DNA of 7,331 bases from Gammaproteobacteria bacterium (GCA_029881015.1 JAOUNK010000168.1:1-7331), one strand, 5' to 3'. Positions 1 through 6,044 are shown, counted from the first letter of the stretch. Made by a program: numbers and translations. Notes: generated by a model not told the origin, from the sequence alone.

Positions 1-385
1 CGCTGCGTATAAACCTGACTCACCCAACCGGAATTGCAAAGACAGTACTGAAATGATGGCGTAACGGGTCAAACCGGCTCTTGCAAATCCTGATGTCCCT
101 CCGGGCAGCTCGTCTGTCGCCAATTGGGTAAGGAGCAAGAGGGCGGTTTCCATCAGGACCCGGAGAGCTCGCTCTCTACACAGAGGCCGGACTAAATGAT
201 GCAGTCCAGGCCTAAGTCATCTTGTCATTACTGCCCTGTAAACCGGGGCGAGTCCATATATGGAGTAGCCGTCACAAATCCGGGCAACGTTGTGTTTCAT
301 TACCACCGTTTGCCTGATCGTTCTGTGACAGTCTGGTCACGACAACCGTCAATTGTTCGGGACCCTTTCGCATGGAGCCGACAAC
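1..385. other. Stretch with no supported gene
   Basis: I see no convincing gene, RNA or repeat here. An ATG-initiated plus-strand frame at 196-408 has no family resemblance and no ribosome binding site. A minus-strand frame is open from about 153 to the left window edge (about 51 codons, starting METALLLLTQ). It could be the start of a gene running out of the window, but it has no Shine-Dalgarno sequence and I do not recognise it. The last part presumably holds the promoter of the DUF937 gene that follows, but no clear -35/-10 pair stands out. Confidence 0.4.
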
Positions 386-802
386 TTGAACGTGATGCAA
401 ATCATTAAAGGCGCAGGCGGCGTCGATAGCCTGGCGCGCATTAGCGCCAACGCAACTCTTTCCGACGTCGAGCTCTCAGCAATCGTGCATGCCGCATCCC
501 CGTTACTAATTCGCAAGCTGCACGAGCGCATGCAGGAGATGAGCGGTCGGAATTGGCTCCGACGTCAAAGGGATAGCGGTGGGCCACAGCAGTTTATCGA
601 CCGGCCCATGCTGCTAAACTCGAGTGCGCTTGAAATCGAAGGAAATCGGGTGCTCGATCGCCTCGTCGGTGGACACTCCGTTGCGGAGCAGACTGGTCTG
701 CTACTGGCGCACCAAACCGAACTCAATGTGGCGAAAGTCCAACAGGTACTCCCCGCGATTGCTCTGCTGTTTGTTGGTGCGGTATGCAAGGGAATTTCAT
801 GA
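386..802 (+). CDS. DUF937 (YidB-like) family protein, probably C-terminally short
   Basis: The family is small, poorly characterised bacterial proteins with a helical glycine-rich N-terminus; no biochemical role can be assigned. The N-terminus (MNVMQIIKGAGGVDSLA) has the family's look. A central QQFIDRP stretch is followed by the most conserved block, from GNRVLDRLVGG to VLPAIALLFVGA. The second DUF937 copy (1491-1812) matches this block: GN..L..L.G..V, QT..N, LP.IA.L. I chose TTG 386 because GGAG at 374-377 lies 8 bases upstream; TTG 353 and ATG 395 are in the same frame. The predicted product is 138 residues. It stops just after GAVCKGIS, where relatives usually continue with a further glycine- and aspartate-rich tail, so it may be truncated. 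It sits upstream of a broken BON-LysM gene. Function and expression are unknown. Confidence 0.6.
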   Translation: MNVMQIIKGAGGVDSLARISANATLSDVELSAIVHAASPLLIRKLHERMQEMSGRNWLRRQRDSGGPQQFIDRPMLLNSSALEIEGNRVLDRLVGGHSVAEQTGLLLAHQTELNVAKVQQVLPAIALLFVGAVCKGIS

Positions 803-932
803 TTCAGCTAACCGGCCGAATGTTCGACCGGGTCTAGACACCTTGGCCGTGGCGATCAACATAGTGCCGCTGGTACACGCTTGTCGTCTAGGGAGAGCAC
901 CTATTTCAGCCTGGCACATTGCAAAACTGCAA

Positions 933-951
933 GATTGACCAGCGGTCAATC
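933..951. promoter_or_regulatory. Perfect 8-bp inverted repeat, operator-like
   Basis: The sequence GATTGACC-AGC-GGTCAATC is a perfect 8+3+8 palindrome in the 250-base gap between the DUF937 gene and the BON-LysM pseudogene. No T-run follows on either strand, so it is not a standard terminator. The TTGACC-N3-GGTCAA symmetry resembles a dimeric repressor site, but I cannot name the protein. It lies about 100 bases before the start of the BON-LysM gene, so it may have controlled that gene. Confidence 0.35.
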
Positions 952-1054
952 CCGTTGCCATTGGCCGCCTGCTGAATGTATGTGACAAACGACTCCGTGC
1001 AAGCGTCCAATACTGACCCGTTTGCGTCAATCAATCACCACAATGGAGCTCATC

Positions 1055-1490
1055 ATGGTGTTACTCGACTTCTTAAAGAACGTTGGTCGGAAATTGCTTG
1101 ACAGCGACGCCGAAGCGGCCAAGATCATCTAGGAACACTTGGAAATCAAGACGACAGGTATCCGGAACCTGGAGGTTGATTTTGATGGCAGTATCGTAGC
1201 GATTCGCGACGATTGCGCCAGCCAGATAACGAGAAATTCAGCGATTCTTGTCGCCGGCAATATTCCAGGCGTCGGGCGTGTCGTCGTTGACGACCTGCGC
1301 GCCCGAACTGCTGCCCGACGAAAACGTGGAAACAGTCGAAATGTACGAGATTGTCTCGGGCGACACCCAGGGCGGCGTCGCAAGACGTTTCTAAGGCAGC
1401 GCCTCCCAATACATGCGCATCTTCGAAGCCAACCGCGACATCCGACAGACGGAATCAACGCCCGGCCTCCAGGTACTCAGGAATGCTCTG
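1055..1490 (+). pseudogene. Broken BON-LysM protein of the Kbp/YgaU family
   Basis: Relatives such as E. coli Kbp are small cytoplasmic proteins with an N-terminal BON domain and a C-terminal LysM domain; Kbp binds potassium. ATG 1055 has GGAG at 1045-1048, and the N-terminus MVLLDFLKNVGRKLLD closely follows the family start. The frame meets a TAG at 1130-1132, just before the conserved EHL. The BON part then continues (GIRNLEVDFDGS, then AILVAGNIPGVGRVVVDDL) to about 1297. A frameshift near 1295-1299 moves the rest to another frame: PELLPDENVETVEMYEIV-SGDT, a TAA at 1392-1394 where relatives have Tyr, then GSASQYMRIFEANRDI and a worn PGLQVLRNAL ending. Two nonsense codons and one frameshift make a functional product very unlikely. 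ATG 1413 restarts the LysM tail and reads on into DUF937 sequence. Confidence 0.85.
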
Positions 1491-1812
1491 CAAACCGCTT
1501 CGCACAGCCGATTCATCGACAAACCGGAAACGATGAGCTCGCTCGACTCTGTTGTCGAAGGTAACAAGATTCTTGGTCACTTGTTCGGTAACAAAGATGT
1601 GAGTCGAAACATCGCTGCGAAAGCAGCGATGCAGACCAACGTCAATTCTGAGCTCGTCAAGAAGGCGTTGCCACTGATTGCAGGGCTCGCCATGTCGGCG
1701 CTCAGCAAATTGACAAATAGAGGCCAAAGCATCGGCTACGGAGTCCGTGACAGCGGCCCCAGCCCATTGGCAGGCATCCTCGGCAACGATGAGTTTGGCA
1801 TCGACGATGTTA
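1491..1812 (+). pseudogene. Second DUF937 family gene, N-terminus lost and fused to LysM tail
   Basis: From about 1491 the frame carrying the LysM tail becomes a DUF937 protein with no stop between them. The order is QTASHSRFIDKP, then EGNKILGHLFGNKDVSRNI, QTNVNSELVKKALPLIAGLA and GPSPLAGILGNDEFGIDDV. The family's N-terminal part (a counterpart of MQIIKGAGGVDSLA in the upstream copy) is missing, so a deletion probably removed the LysM stop, the intergenic DNA and the DUF937 start. The C-terminal LGLAKKFF-like ending is also missing; after IDDV the frame runs through unrelated residues to a stop at 1850. ATG 1413 gives a 145-residue chimeric ORF and ATG 1533 a shorter one. This core is closer to the family pattern than the 386-802 copy. 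Whether either ORF is translated is unknown. Confidence 0.75.
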
Positions 1813-1971
1813 GGTGCGGCTTTGGTTATCTGGGGATTCCAGATGGCTGACGCACCAGCGAACCAGGTCGCCCAATCCATTACCGGTTCATCCAGTGACG
1901 CCGCTATGTACCGATATATCGGTGGTGCGTTGGCTCTCGCCGCGGGTGCCTATTTGTTCTTCAAGAAGTAG
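1789..1971 (+). CDS. DUF3185 family small membrane protein
   Basis: The 60-residue product has two hydrophobic segments, roughly residues 7-18 (MLGAALVIWGFQ) and 40-57 (IGGALALAAGAYLF). They are separated by a polar loop with QVAQSITGSSSDAAMYRY, which matches the DUF3185 pattern of A/S-rich loop, F/I-TG-x-x-x-D and aromatic residues before the second helix. The protein ends FFKK. It is presumably an inner-membrane protein of unknown function. Its first codons overlap the end of the DUF937 remnant in another frame. There is no good Shine-Dalgarno sequence before ATG 1789, and the first helix is shorter than usual. The native start was therefore probably lost when the two genes were joined, and ATG 1789 or ATG 1807 may be only an accidental start. 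The frame is also open upstream to 1747. It may be a remnant. Confidence 0.6.
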   Translation: MSLASTMLGAALVIWGFQMADAPANQVAQSITGSSSDAAMYRYIGGALALAAGAYLFFKK

Positions 1972-1974
1972 ATC

Positions 1975-2291
1975 GCCGTTTCGCTTGGCGCAACAAATTG
2001 CAGCGGCTTGCTCTCGAAGTTAACGCCCGGAAGCTTGATCTCTTTCTTGATTTCACAGCCTTTGATGTCGACCTGGACGCCATGTGCTGTATCGGGACAC
2101 TCGTCCAGCCGATCGACGACGGTATCCCTATCGGCATCCGGCATATTGCTCGGATCCCAGTTGCAGTAACCAGTACCGCCATAGATGTAGGGACTAAGAG
2201 GCGCTTCGCGCCGGAGAACCCATCCGACCGACTCGAAGCTGTAGAACCGTGCCCGGGAGCGGAGCTGGAAACGAACTTGCCATGCCGCTTA
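1975..2291 (-). pseudogene. OmpA-family outer membrane protein fragment
   Basis: Reading the minus strand from 2288, the frame gives WQVRFQLRSRARFYSFESVG, then SPYIYGGTGYCNWDPSNMPD, which I do not recognise but which could be barrel or linker. It continues with a thrombospondin-type-3-like calcium repeat (DADRDTVVDRLDECPDTAHG) and VQVDIKGCEIKKEIKLPGVNFES, the usual lead into the C-terminal OmpA peptidoglycan-binding domain. About ten more residues (LQFVAPSETAI) fit the domain start, then homology ends at 1975. The frame finishes in bases that belong to the DUF3185 gene on the other strand. An in-frame TAA lies at 2289-2291, and no signal peptide or full barrel precedes it. Both ends are missing, so no functional OmpA protein is expected. 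ATG 2144 would give a 64-residue peptide. Confidence 0.75.
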
Positions 2292-2314
2292 GCCTCCAAT
2301 AGGCTCAGCGTGGG

Positions 2315-2320
2315 TATAGT
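2315..2320 (+). promoter_or_regulatory. Possible -10 element for the serine hydrolase gene
   Basis: TATAGT at 2315-2320 matches five of six bases of the sigma-70 -10 consensus and lies about 19 bases before ATG 2339. There is no good -35 at 17-bp spacing. An alternative pair is TTGCCA at 2277-2282 and TAGGCT at 2300-2305, with 17 bp between. Either is only a candidate. A small AGCCT-CCAAT-AGGCT inverted repeat (2291-2305) overlaps this region. Confidence 0.25.
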
Positions 2321-2338
2321 TCAAGATGGTAATACGTT

Positions 2339-3514
2339 ATGGGCACACGACGAGTATGTGGAGTGAATTTCAGATTGTCGTGGGCTTTGTCGACCGCACT
2401 TGTCACCGCCTGCACCACAAACGATGTTTCCGATTCTTCTGGTCAAGAAGCAATCGCCCATAGTATAGCGGGCTATGAAGAATTCGATGCATTCGCTCGT
2501 CGGTTTCGCGTTGAACAAGTCATTCCCAGTCTTTCGATTGCCATAGCCCATGATGGTGAGATCGTTTTTGTAGGCAACTACGGATTTCAAGACCATGACG
2601 GCGAGGAGGCAACGTCATCTGAAACCAGCTATCTCACGGCGTCGATTACCAAGACCTTCACCGCAGCGACGTTGTTGGCGATGGAAGCAGACGGCCACAT
2701 CAGTCTTGACGATGATTTCACAACTTTTTCTGAGTGGGATCGTCGGTGTAATTGGCTTGTGAAATCAGGGATCATTTTCGGTGGCGCTGAAATTGACGGG
2801 CTGTCGATTCCGGCATTGAATTGCGACACGAGCGTCACCCTGGAGAATGTTCTGTCCCACCGCGTCAATGGCGTGCCTGGAGCAGATTTCATCTATAACC
2901 CGATCATATTTGGAAGACTGTCAAATTACGTTGAGGAGAAGACAGGGCGACCTTGGCGAGCGTGGATGCGCGAATATGTAATTGATGCGGGAGAGCTTGA
3001 TGACATCGCGGCTGGTTGGCGAGACGCAGCTGCCGCACGCGTACTGACGCACTTCGCACCGCCGTTCAAACACGTTGATCCGGCAGTCGACAAGGATGGA
3101 TTCGTGCCCTCCGTGCTGCCGAATACAGAATTGAATGCGAGCTCCGGAATCATCGCCTCGGCATCGGCGCTAGCAAGATATGGTGTCGCTCTGGTTCAGG
3201 GCGAAATATTGCCACAACGACTTTTGGACCGAATGTGGAACCCGACAGCCGGCGCGGACGGGACCCCTGAACCTTATGGTCTTGGTTGGTACGTCGAAGA
3301 GATAGATGGTCGGAAAGTCGTATGGCACGGCGGTTGGTGGCCTGACGCGTATGCCGGAATGATGGTTATCGTACCGGATGAAGAACTGGTTTTCGTGGCT
3401 TTGGGGAATACGGATGGTCTTCATTGGGGAAACCCCCTGAATGACGCCGATATCGCATCATCGCCTCTCATGAAAGAGTTTTTCGATCTGTTCATGGACA
3501 GACCTACAGATTGA
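2339..3514 (+). CDS. Serine beta-lactamase-like hydrolase, lipoprotein
   Basis: The 391-residue product belongs to the beta-lactamase/class C penicillin-binding-like family (PF00144 type), which includes peptidases and esterases as well as beta-lactamases. It starts with a lipoprotein signal: a hydrophobic stretch, then LVTAC with the lipidated Cys at 25, so it is probably membrane anchored facing the periplasm. The nucleophile motif is S102-I-T-K105. The second motif position is occupied by Y186-N-P, where YSN or YxN is typical. The third motif is H330-G-G, in WHGGWW, in place of KTG. Length and motif spacing suit a complete member. ATG 2339 has only a weak purine-rich upstream region; GTG 2363 would give a more compact signal peptide. 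Resistance activity cannot be inferred: HGG and the lipoprotein form are more typical of the hydrolase/peptidase side of the family. It stands alone, between degraded genes. Confidence 0.88.
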   Translation: MGTRRVCGVNFRLSWALSTALVTACTTNDVSDSSGQEAIAHSIAGYEEFDAFARRFRVEQVIPSLSIAIAHDGEIVFVGNYGFQDHDGEEATSSETSYLTASITKTFTAATLLAMEADGHISLDDDFTTFSEWDRRCNWLVKSGIIFGGAEIDGLSIPALNCDTSVTLENVLSHRVNGVPGADFIYNPIIFGRLSNYVEEKTGRPWRAWMREYVIDAGELDDIAAGWRDAAAARVLTHFAPPFKHVDPAVDKDGFVPSVLPNTELNASSGIIASASALARYGVALVQGEILPQRLLDRMWNPTAGADGTPEPYGLGWYVEEIDGRKVVWHGGWWPDAYAGMMVIVPDEELVFVALGNTDGLHWGNPLNDADIASSPLMKEFFDLFMDRPTD

Positions 3515-3548
3515 GTGTTCTTGTCGATCGCTGCGGTCCGCGATAATC

Positions 3549-4065
3549 TCAGGCAGCCCGTTACAATGCATATTCATGATGCAAACCACCGCAATGTCGG
3601 CGCGGAGGATGATCATGTGATCCGGGCATTCTCTCCTTATCGTGCCAATCACGCGCTCCGCGTAGGCGTTCTACCACGGCGAAACCGGCGCTGTCATAAC
3701 TTCCTGAATGCCGATGGAGGCGACTAGCCGCCTGAGGTTCTCGCTGAATTTTCGGTCCCGATCTGGAACCAGGTACTTCGGTATATCCTCCAGGCCTACG
3801 GCCTCAAGAATCTGTCATGCTGTCCACTCGGCGGTCGGAGACTCGGCCACATTGGTATGCAGAACCTCTCTCCGATTGTGGCTGAGCACAACCAAAATAA
3901 ATAGAACGCAAAAAGTCGCCGGCGACACAGTGAAAAAATCTGTGGCGATAATGTCCTTGCCGTGGTTCTCCAAGAAGGTGCGCCATCATTGCGACGGTTG
4001 CTTTCTCCTTCGAATCAGATATTTGGATACCGTCGTCTGCGAGACGAGAATCGGCACGGATTCTG
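3549..4065 (-). pseudogene. Dead integrase-core (rve) transposase, IS remnant copy 1
   Basis: Reading the minus strand from about 4065, one frame shows VSQTTVSKYLIRRRKQPSQ, WRTFLENHGKDIIATDFFTV, FILVVLSHNRREVLHTNV, DRDRKF, then AYAERVIGTIRREC-PDHMIIL. This is the DDE integrase core of the same element as the copy at 6778-7314. In-frame stops lie at 3986-3988 (between SQ and WRTF), 3815-3817 (TA*QIL) and 3671-3673 (W*NAY, where WQNPY is expected). After PDHMIIL, roughly 50 residues are missing. The frame then shifts onto the element's C-terminal tail GGLHHEYAL, a TAA at 3561-3563, RAA and the original stop at 3549-3551. The N-terminal half is absent. The gene is inactive. Its tail begins only about 35 bases after the serine hydrolase stop codon. 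Confidence 0.88.
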
Positions 4066-4067
4066 CG

Positions 4068-4111
4068 TTAAAAAGCCGATTAACGGGAATAAAAGGCTTT
4101 AAAAAGCAGAT
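4068..4111 (+). repeat. Direct repeat copy A upstream of hipBA
   Basis: The core at 4075-4111 matches 4153-4189 at 34 of 37 bases; the mismatches are at 4077, 4085 and 4093. It contains GATTAACGGGAATAA followed by GGCTTTAAAAAGCAGAT. Within the unit, the short motif TTAAAAAGCMGAT occurs twice, once at each end. This copy sits just upstream of the proposed -35 box of hipBA and touches the broken end of IS copy 1. It is probably a HipB binding site; this is inference from position. Confidence 0.6.
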
Positions 4112-4116
4112 CTTCC

Positions 4117-4145
4117 TTGCCGACGGTGAATATCACTGATATGCT
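4117..4145 (+). promoter_or_regulatory. Candidate hipBA promoter
   Basis: TTGCCG (4117-4122) and TATGCT (4140-4145) are separated by 17 bp, each matching four of six sigma-70 consensus bases. Transcription would start near 4152, at the edge of repeat copy B. The promoter lies precisely between the two repeat copies, an arrangement that suits autorepression. No other good promoter is seen before hipB. Confidence 0.4.
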
Positions 4146-4189
4146 TTTAAGAGCAGATTAACCGGAATAAGAGGCTTTAAAAAGCAGAT
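4146..4189 (+). repeat. Direct repeat copy B, running into the hipB start codon
   Basis: This is the second copy of the repeat, offset 78 bases from copy A (about seven and a half helical turns). It has GATTAACCGGAATAA where copy A has GATTAACGGGAATAA, and the same GGCTTTAAAAAGCAGAT ending. The last two bases are the first two of the hipB ATG. The GAGG inside it (4171-4174) is the nearest Shine-Dalgarno-like sequence, about 13 bases from the ATG. Binding here would cover the expected transcription start and the ribosome landing region. Confidence 0.6.
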
Positions 4190-4529
4190 GGCTAAGAAAA
4201 ACACACTTACACAAGCTCCGCCCTACGCGGTCGAACAGGCCATCAAACGCCTGGGCTCGAACCTGCGTACGGCCCGCCTGCGTCGCAATCTAACCATCGA
4301 GGACGTGGCCGACAAAATCGGAACAGGACCTCGCGCGGTGTCGGATGCCGAGCAAGGCAAAATCACGACCGGTATGGTCGTCTACACGGCCTTGCTTTGG
4401 GCCTATGACCTGTTAGGCCCCATGGAAATCTTGGCCGACCCATCCACGGACGAGACCGGGCTTGCCCTTTCTACGCGCCGCGAGCGAGCCCGCGCCGAAA
4501 AGCGGGAGGAACTCGATAGTGACTTCTGA
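4188..4529 (+). CDS. hipB: HipB-like antitoxin, XRE-family helix-turn-helix repressor
   Basis: The 113-residue product has an XRE/Cro-CI type DNA-binding domain at about residues 17-77. Helix-turn-helix residues 35-58 read LTIEDVADKIGTGPRAVSDA and continue to EQGK. It is followed by a charged tail with RRERARAEKREELDSDF. Family members bind and neutralise the HipA kinase and repress their own operon. It precedes hipA and overlaps it by 11 bases. It is longer than the 88-residue E. coli HipB because of an extra N-terminus and the charged tail. ATG 4188 is chosen because it is the only start giving the complete domain; its ribosome binding site is weak and far. Regulation by the two upstream repeats is inferred. 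Confidence 0.88.
   Translation: MAKKNTLTQAPPYAVEQAIKRLGSNLRTARLRRNLTIEDVADKIGTGPRAVSDAEQGKITTGMVVYTALLWAYDLLGPMEILADPSTDETGLALSTRRERARAEKREELDSDF
4504..4510 (+). promoter_or_regulatory. Ribosome binding site that fixes the hipA start
   Basis: GGGAGGA lies inside the end of hipB, 8 bases before GTG 4519. This strong Shine-Dalgarno sequence supports GTG 4519 as the start of hipA over the in-frame codon at 4462, which has none and would add a non-family N-terminus. Confidence 0.75.
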
Positions 4530-5787
4530 GTGCTTTGTTTACATCGCCCTGCCTGGTAAAACGGAATTCGTCACGGCAGGACGTTATGAACGCACGATCG
4601 ACCGTCATGGTGTCGCAACGGGACGCTTTGTCTACGGTAAGAGCTATCTTGCCCGCGACAACGCGGTACCGGTCGATCCGATTGAGCTTAAGCTGGGTAC
4701 AAAGACCTACGATACAACACTTCTCAAGGGGATTTTCGGGGCACTTCGAGACGCCAGCCCCGACCATTGGGGCCGGCGCGTCATAGAACGGCACTTCGGC
4801 TCGCCAGGACCTGATGAGCTGGATTACCTGCTTCATTCGCCGGACGATCGCGCTGGCGCGCTTGGCTTCGGCCTAAATAGAGAGCCACCTGCTCCGAGGA
4901 GAAAGTTCAATCGCACGCTCGACCTCGAAAAATTGCAGCAGTTCGCCGATGCGATTATCAAGGATGAAAAACTGCCGCAATCCGCCGATGCGGAACAAGC
5001 GCAGGAAATCATGCTTGAGGGCACGTCTATGGGCGGCGCACGACCCAAAGCGGTTGTAGAGGATGGCGGCGCTCTCTGGATCGCAAAATTCAATCGTCCT
5101 GACGACAAGTGGAATCACGCCAAGGTTGAGCGCGCCATGCTCGAACTCGCACACGCGTGCGGCATCCAGAGAACGGAGAGCAAACCAACAAGGATCGGCG
5201 AACGTGACGCCCTGCTCGTTAAGCGCTTCGACCGGGAAGCAACGAATTCCGGTTATCGTCGCGCAAGAATGTTAAGTGCTCTCACTTTGCTGCGCTCCGA
5301 GGATACGCACCAAGACCGCAGCAAGTGGTCCTACGTGCTTCTCGCCGAAGAGCTGCGGAGAGTATCGTCTGAACCAAAGATCGACGCGCCGGAGCTCTTC
5401 AAGAGGATGTGCTTCAATGCCCTGATCACGAACAATGACGACCACCCTCGCAACCACGCGGTAATCGCCATGGATACTGACTGGCGCCTCTCGCCTGCCT
5501 ATGACCTCGTCCCGGCCATGCCGATCAGTATTGAGCGCCGCGACTTGGCCCTGGAGTGTGGCGACATGGGCCGCTACGCCCACGTGGACAATTTGCTGTC
5601 GCAATCCGCCCGATTTTTGCTGAAGGAGGATGAGGCAAGAGCCATCATCGACGACATGGAACAGACGGTGAAGAACCGGTGGTATGAAATCTGTCGCCGC
5701 GAGGGCGTAAACGAGAAGGATTGCGAGACGATCAGCCCAGCATTCGCGTACGAGGGGTTTCGACTGGACCTGGCCGCCGCGTCGTAG
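4519..5787 (+). CDS. hipA: HipA-like serine/threonine kinase toxin
   Basis: The 422-residue product matches full-length HipA (E. coli 440). HipA kinases phosphorylate translation factors, classically GltX, to stop growth and promote persistence; the target here is unknown. The N-terminal subdomain (about 5-115) has FVYIALPG, FVYGKSYLAR and GIFGALRDASPDHWGRRVIE. Next come the ATP-binding loop GTS170MGGARPKAVV, which holds the likely counterpart of the E. coli autophosphorylated Ser150, and K190 in WIAKF. LLVKRFDR follows. The catalytic loop is NNDDHPRN (305-312), with D308 or D307 and N312, and D329 is in LSPAYDLVPA. All key residues are present, so activity is plausible. The GTG start overlaps the hipB stop by 11 bases, implying translational coupling. 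No frameshift is seen, in contrast to the decayed genes around it. Confidence 0.92.
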   Translation: MTSECFVYIALPGKTEFVTAGRYERTIDRHGVATGRFVYGKSYLARDNAVPVDPIELKLGTKTYDTTLLKGIFGALRDASPDHWGRRVIERHFGSPGPDELDYLLHSPDDRAGALGFGLNREPPAPRRKFNRTLDLEKLQQFADAIIKDEKLPQSADAEQAQEIMLEGTSMGGARPKAVVEDGGALWIAKFNRPDDKWNHAKVERAMLELAHACGIQRTESKPTRIGERDALLVKRFDREATNSGYRRARMLSALTLLRSEDTHQDRSKWSYVLLAEELRRVSSEPKIDAPELFKRMCFNALITNNDDHPRNHAVIAMDTDWRLSPAYDLVPAMPISIERRDLALECGDMGRYAHVDNLLSQSARFLLKEDEARAIIDDMEQTVKNRWYEICRREGVNEKDCETISPAFAYEGFRLDLAAAS

Positions 5788-6044
5788 TCAGTTTCTGCCA
5801 GTAATAAACTGCCACACCTTGGTTTCTGGCAATCAAAAGCGTCGGAAGCCGAACTACCACCGTGCGTGCCACCAGGGTCACGGAACGGTCGAAAACCGGA
5901 TTTAGCAAGCCTCGATTGAGGGTCAGGAGCGGACGCTCGCACTACCGCTTTGTCGCCAATACCAGCCGCTCGCGCGGCCGGTTTCGGGGTATGATGGAGT
6001 TCCGCAAATGACCCCAAGCGGACATATGTTGAATTAGGATCAAC
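5788..6044. other. Intergenic stretch after hipA, no gene seen
   Basis: No coding frame here has family resemblance; a long minus-strand frame is mostly the shadow of hipA. A weak inverted repeat TGCCAG/CTGGCA (5796-5801 and 5826-5831) has a 24-base loop and no T-run, so a hipBA terminator is not supported. AGCGGAC occurs twice (near 5930 and 6017), a common sequence in proteobacterial intergenic remnants. TATGAT at 5990-5995 could be the -10 of the following lipoprotein gene, but no -35 accompanies it. Confidence 0.4.

Noticed and set aside
196..408. 70-codon plus-strand ORF
   Set aside because: It has no ribosome binding site and no family resemblance, and it overlaps the start of the DUF937 gene in another frame.
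1129..1458. Minus-strand ORF of 109 codons
   Set aside because: It is low-complexity and arginine-rich, opposite the BON-LysM pseudogene; the plus strand has the homology.
1998..2366. 122-codon plus-strand ORF
   Set aside because: It is the antisense shadow of the OmpA fragment, whose minus-strand frame carries the recognisable motifs.
2339..3514. Annotation as an AmpC beta-lactamase resistance gene
   Set aside because: A lipoprotein signal, YNP and HGG in place of YxN and KTG point to the broad hydrolase/peptidase family; resistance is not supported by sequence.
3515..3727. Plus-strand ORF after the serine hydrolase
   Set aside because: It is antisense to the transposase remnant, whose minus-strand frame shows the DDE core motifs.
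4068..4189. CRISPR-like repeats
   Set aside because: There are only two copies with one 41-base spacer, no cas genes, and the second copy overlaps a start codon; an operator pair fits better.
4462..4518. Upstream start for hipA
   Set aside because: The added residues lie within hipB, do not fit the HipA N-terminus and have no Shine-Dalgarno, unlike GTG 4519.
5796..5831. Possible hipBA terminator hairpin
   Set aside because: The stem has only six base pairs, the loop is 24 bases and no T-run follows.
5574..6017. 147-codon minus-strand ORF
   Set aside because: Its 3' half is antisense to hipA, its 5' half is in the gap, and no family is recognisable.
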